A program made the position numbers and the translations under genes. Below are positions 6,038 to 8,209 of a stretch of DNA of 8,209 nucleotides, piece after piece. This DNA is from Treponema sp. (GTDB taxonomy: Bacteria; Spirochaetota; Spirochaetia; Treponematales; Breznakiellaceae), in NCBI GenBank assembly GCA_031258505.1, contig JAIRMT010000139.1, positions 1 through 8,209 of the forward strand. Direction: 5' to 3'. The notes beneath the pieces are model-generated. The model did not search any database. It had not been told where the DNA came from and was given only the letters and a program-made list of their open reading frames with translations. Each line of letters opens with the position of its first letter. The stretch's first letter is position 1.

Positions 6038-7543
6038 ATGAAACGTCTTTTGTTCATGATTATAGCGCTGTCCCTATCTGTTTGCGCCCTGTTCGGGAGC
6101 GGAAGAATACAAAGGACAGTTGATAACGGAAAGCCGGATGTGGTAGCAGTCAATTTCCCGGCTTATGACTTTGCGCGGCAGATCGCCGGGGATCGGGTAA
6201 ATCTTACCATGTTGCTGCCGCCCGGCGCGGAGAGCCATTCCTTTGAACCAACGCCAAGGGATATAATAAGAATTCAAGAGTGCGATGTATTTATTTACAC
6301 CGGTGGAGAATCTGATGTCTGGGTTGACCGGATACTTGATTCAATGGACTCTTCAAAAATACGGATTATCCGTATGATGGACGCCGTTGATGTGGTGGTA
6401 GAAGAAATCGTTGAAGGTATGGAAGACGATGAGCATGAGCACGATCACGAACATGAACATGAACACGCCGAACTTAACCCGGCTGATGTTGAAGACCGCC
6501 CGCTATCCGACTTCTCCGGTAACTGGAAAACGTCGGTACCGTACCTTACAGACGGTTCTGTTGACGCATACTTTGAGCACGCGGCTGAAGAGTCTGATAT
6601 GACACCTGCGGACGTAAAGGCTATGTACATCAATATGATGCGTACAGACTATCCGACGTTTACAGTGGCTTCTGACAGCATAGCAATCAATGGAGTATCA
6701 GCGAAAGCAACATACAAAGGTTTCAAGTTAGTCGAAAGCGACCACGGCGTATCTCCTTGGTATATGTACGAAACGGACGGAACGGCGGGTGTGCCGAAGT
6801 ACTGGGTATTTAACGACCATGGACACGAGGCTGGCCGTCAAGAAGAAGAAATCGTTCACATTCACGCGCTGTATGGCGACGAGAGTTTCGACGCGATATT
6901 CTCGATTGAGGATTGGGCAGCTATGTACTTTGACGATTCAGCTACGGCGGACGATATTCTTGCCGCGATGATGCACCACGAAGAGGAACACGAAGAAGAA
7001 CATGAAGAAGAACGCGAATACGACGAGCATGTATGGACTTCTCCGCAAAATGCCAAGCGCATTGTGCGGGTGATAGCCAATGCTTTGTGCGAAGTGGACA
7101 GCGCAAATGCAGCGGTTTTCCGCCAGAATATGGATGCCTATAGCGCCCAGCTTGATGAACTGGATAAAGAGTTCCAAGCAGTAGTGAATAACGCCAAACG
7201 GAAAACCATTGTGTTTGGAGACCGCTTCCCCTTCCGCTATTTTGCAGACGCTTACGGCCTGACTTATTTTGCCGCTTTCCCCGGCTGCTCCACCGAAACC
7301 GAACCAAGCGCGGCGACAGTCGCCTTTTTAATCGATAAGATTAAAGCAGAAAAAATCCCAGTGGTTTTTCATATTGAGCTTGGCAATGAGCGCATGGCAG
7401 ACACCATAGCTGAAGAGACTGGAACGAAAAAGTTATTGCTCCATGCTAGTCATAACATAACCAAGCAGGAGTTTGACCGCGGCGTAACGTTTCTGGAGTT
7501 GCAAAAGGCTAATGTTCCGAGGTTAAGGGAGGCGTTGTGGTAA
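6038..7543 (+). CDS. Zinc ABC transporter substrate-binding protein with nested ZinT domain (ZnuA/AdcA-like)
   Basis: This is a secreted zinc-capture protein of 501 residues. The start at 6038 follows SD GGAGG (6027-6031) by six bases and gives a clean signal sequence, MKRLLFMIIALSLSVCALFG; C16 could be a relaxed spirochaetal lipobox Cys, but this is uncertain. Residues about 34-125 are the N-lobe of a ZnuA-type cluster A-I binding protein (VNFPAYDFARQIAG; PGAESHSFEPTPRD with ligand H67). A His/Asp/Glu-rich tract, 131-143, follows. A complete ZinT domain then spans about 146-313, with LSDFSGNWKTSVPYLTDGSVD, PKYWVFNDH (H261) and IVHIHALYGD (H274, H276), and ends EDWAAMYF...ILAAMMHH. A second acidic/His tract at 313-325 leads into DEHVWTSPQNAK (H331) and the ZnuA C-lobe (about 326-501). 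ZnuB/ZnuC-type partners are absent from the window. Confidence 0.93.
   Translation: MKRLLFMIIALSLSVCALFGSGRIQRTVDNGKPDVVAVNFPAYDFARQIAGDRVNLTMLLPPGAESHSFEPTPRDIIRIQECDVFIYTGGESDVWVDRILDSMDSSKIRIIRMMDAVDVVVEEIVEGMEDDEHEHDHEHEHEHAELNPADVEDRPLSDFSGNWKTSVPYLTDGSVDAYFEHAAEESDMTPADVKAMYINMMRTDYPTFTVASDSIAINGVSAKATYKGFKLVESDHGVSPWYMYETDGTAGVPKYWVFNDHGHEAGRQEEEIVHIHALYGDESFDAIFSIEDWAAMYFDDSATADDILAAMMHHEEEHEEEHEEEREYDEHVWTSPQNAKRIVRVIANALCEVDSANAAVFRQNMDAYSAQLDELDKEFQAVVNNAKRKTIVFGDRFPFRYFADAYGLTYFAAFPGCSTETEPSAATVAFLIDKIKAEKIPVVFHIELGNERMADTIAEETGTKKLLLHASHNITKQEFDRGVTFLELQKANVPRLREALW
6473..6976 (+). other. ZinT domain nested in the His-rich loop of ZnuA
   Basis: Residues about 146-313 align by eye with the periplasmic zinc protein ZinT (YodA): the NxxLSDWxGxWxSxxPxLxxGxLD opening, the PKYxxFSDH segment, the HxHxxxGN zinc-site motif and the final (I/M)E(N/D)W...EMMxH helix. 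The three His ligands of ZinT correspond here to H261, H274 and H276. His/acid-rich tracts flank the domain on both sides (nt 6428-6466 and 6974-7012), consistent with insertion into the metal-gathering loop. Confidence 0.85.
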
Positions 7544-7590
7544 AACTGCCGCGTCTTTGTTCGAGTTGCTTGGAAACATCACATTTCCGG

Positions 7591-7619
7591 GCAAGTACCG
7601 CTAAACAATGCGGTTTTGC
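7591..7619 (+). terminator. Possible weak terminator after ZinT-ZnuA gene
   Basis: ACCGC (7597-7601) pairs with GCGGT (7610-7614). The outer GCAA (7591-7594) pairs with TTGC (7616-7619), giving a bulged 9-bp stem with a short T run at 7614-7617. It lies 48 nt after the stop codon. The T tract is short, so termination may be incomplete. Confidence 0.4.
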
Positions 7620-7643
7620 AAGACTTTAGACTAAAAAACCATA

Positions 7644-7682
7644 AGACTTGTTCGACAAGCAACCATGTTGTCGAACAAGTCT
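7644..7682. repeat. 39-bp inverted repeat with perfect 15-bp arms
   Basis: The left arm AGACTTGTTCGACAA (7644-7658) is the exact reverse complement of TTGTCGAACAAGTCT (7668-7682), with a 9-nt loop. No T tract follows on the + strand; on the minus strand a short T run (complement of 7633-7638) lies five bases beyond the stem, so it might terminate leftward transcription. Its arm core matches the palindrome at 5964-5980. Confidence 0.8.
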
Positions 7683-7688
7683 ATTACA

Positions 7689-7718
7689 GTGGAGTTTGCG
7701 CCTGCTCGTAAATTCCAC
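7689..7718. repeat. Second inverted repeat, 9-bp arms
   Basis: GTGGAGTTT (7689-7697) pairs with AAATTCCAC (7710-7718), with one wobble position and a 12-nt loop. It lies six bases after the larger palindrome, so the two could fold as adjacent hairpins in one RNA or form parts of one repeat element. Confidence 0.55.
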
Positions 7719-7761
7719 AACATGAAGAAATATGGGGAGCAAGTTTATCCAGCAATAATAA

Positions 7762-7791
7762 TTGACACCGTTTCCTGCTAGGGAATATGAC
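7762..7791 (+). promoter_or_regulatory. Possible sigma70 promoter reading into the 21-bp repeats
   Basis: A perfect TTGACA (7762-7767) is followed, after 18 bp, by TATGAC (7786-7791), which matches four of six -10 bases. If active, transcription would start about 50 bases before the tandem repeats and run through them. There is no recognised gene to confirm its use. Confidence 0.3.
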
Positions 7792-7848
7792 GGCACAGTC
7801 GGCGCTTTAGCGTCTAGTATCATAAGAGGCTGTTCCAAAACTGATTTC

Positions 7849-8175
7849 TGTTCGGAACTAGACGTGTTTAGTTCGGAACTAAACGTATTGAGTTCAGAAC
7901 CAGACGTGTTGAGTTCAGAACTAGACGTATTGAGTTCAGAACTAGACGTGTTGAGTTCAGAACTAGACGTGTTGAGTTCAGAACTAGACGTATTGAGTTC
8001 AGAACTAAACGTATTGAGTTCAGAACTAGACGTATTGAGTTCAGAACTAGACGTGTTGAGTTCAGAACTAGACGTGTTGAGTTCAGAACTAGACGTGTTG
8101 AGTTTGGAACCAGACGTGTTGAGTTCAGAACTAGACGTGTTGAGTTCAGAACTAGACGTGTTGAGTTCAGAACTA
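7849..8175. repeat. 21-bp tandem repeat array, 15 full units plus a partial unit
   Basis: Units start every 21 bases from 7849, the last full one ends at 8163, and a 12-base partial unit follows (8164-8175). The consensus is the 11-bp palindrome AGTTCAGAACT followed by the 10-bp spacer AGACGTGTTG. Unit 1 is the most divergent. Common variants are G/A in the spacer (GTG or GTA), GAC/AAC (units 2 and 8) and CTA/CCA (units 3 and 13). Units 5, 6, 10-12, 14 and 15 are identical, which points to recent expansion. There are no unique spacers, so this is not CRISPR. Because 21 is a multiple of 3, frames stay open through it; the + frame reads as an SSELDVL heptad repeat. Confidence 0.95.
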
Positions 8176-8200
8176 TGTAGGCGTCTCAGCCTCCTCTACA
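8176..8200. repeat. Short inverted repeat bordering the tandem array
   Basis: TGTAG (8176-8180) and CTACA (8196-8200) form 5-bp arms directly after the partial last unit. With a small gap, the right side (CCTCCTCTACA) pairs further with TGTAGG. It may be the end of a larger element continuing past the window. Confidence 0.3.
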
Positions 8201-8209
8201 GTGAGGTTA

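Larger units (their letters stand above)
7544..7848. other. Gene-poor spacer with stacked inverted repeats
   Basis: I see no convincing gene in this 305-base stretch. It holds a weak terminator (7591-7619), a small GGAAA/TTTCC hairpin (7572-7588), a large palindrome (7644-7682), a second inverted repeat (7689-7718) and a promoter-like pair (7762-7791). A minus-strand frame ending at 7626 remains open into the 21-bp repeats but has only a TTG start and no SD. The density of palindromes suggests a non-coding dispersed element or regulatory spacer. Confidence 0.55.

Noticed and set aside
7626..7838. Minus-strand 70-aa gene
   Set aside because: It starts at TTG without an SD, overlaps the large palindrome, and its frame stays open upstream only because the 21-bp repeat has no stop in that phase. 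No family is recognisable.
7849..8175. CRISPR array
   Set aside because: The 21-bp units are contiguous with no unique spacers, and no cas gene is present. It is a plain tandem repeat.
7849..8175. LexA/SOS-box cluster
   Set aside because: The GTTC and GAAC half-sites are in the inverse order with a one-base gap, and the GAAC..GTTC pairs between units are 12 bases apart, unlike the four-base gap of LexA boxes.

Overview
The window looks like a chromosomal segment of a Treponema-type spirochaete. The evidence is a FlaB-type core flagellin, a spirochaetal FliD, and the order flagellin - flaG - fliD - two small conserved hypotheticals - tsaE - tsaB. From memory this matches the T. pallidum region around TP0868-TP0876; I could not check it by alignment. 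No rRNA, tRNA, transposase or CRISPR array is visible, and every convincing gene is on the + strand.

Region 1 (1-4363) is motility. It holds the last 77 codons of a flagellin, a strong intrinsic terminator, flaG, an unusually long fliD (830 aa, carrying about 180 residues of Pro/Glu/Ala-rich sequence inserted into its middle), and two tightly coupled genes of unknown function (276 and 88 aa).

Region 2 (4344-5497) holds tsaE and tsaB, two components of the machinery that makes the t6A modification at position 37 of ANN-decoding tRNAs. Stop/start overlaps join these housekeeping genes to the end of the flagellar run. The 276-aa gene through tsaB therefore looks like one polycistronic unit.

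Region 3 (5520-7543) is a zinc-handling module. A 108-aa membrane-anchored protein with an HDHEH...CHIC motif starts almost at its predicted transcription start, where a 27-bp dyad overlaps the -10 box and start codon. Next comes a 501-aa ABC-type zinc-binding protein in which a complete ZinT domain sits inside the His-rich loop of a ZnuA domain. The partner ATPase and permease genes are not in the window. I infer that the small protein and the ZinT-ZnuA protein cooperate in periplasmic or outer-surface zinc capture under a metal-responsive Fur-family regulator, but no regulator gene is visible.

Region 4 (7544-8209) has no convincing gene. It contains a weak terminator, a large palindrome (15-bp arms), a second inverted repeat, a possible sigma70 promoter, and a 21-bp tandem repeat (15 full units plus a partial one). 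Each unit is built around an 11-bp palindrome. The most distinctive items in the window are the nested ZinT-in-ZnuA architecture, the 27-bp dyad with its probable leaderless promoter, the FliD insertion and the palindromic 21-bp array.
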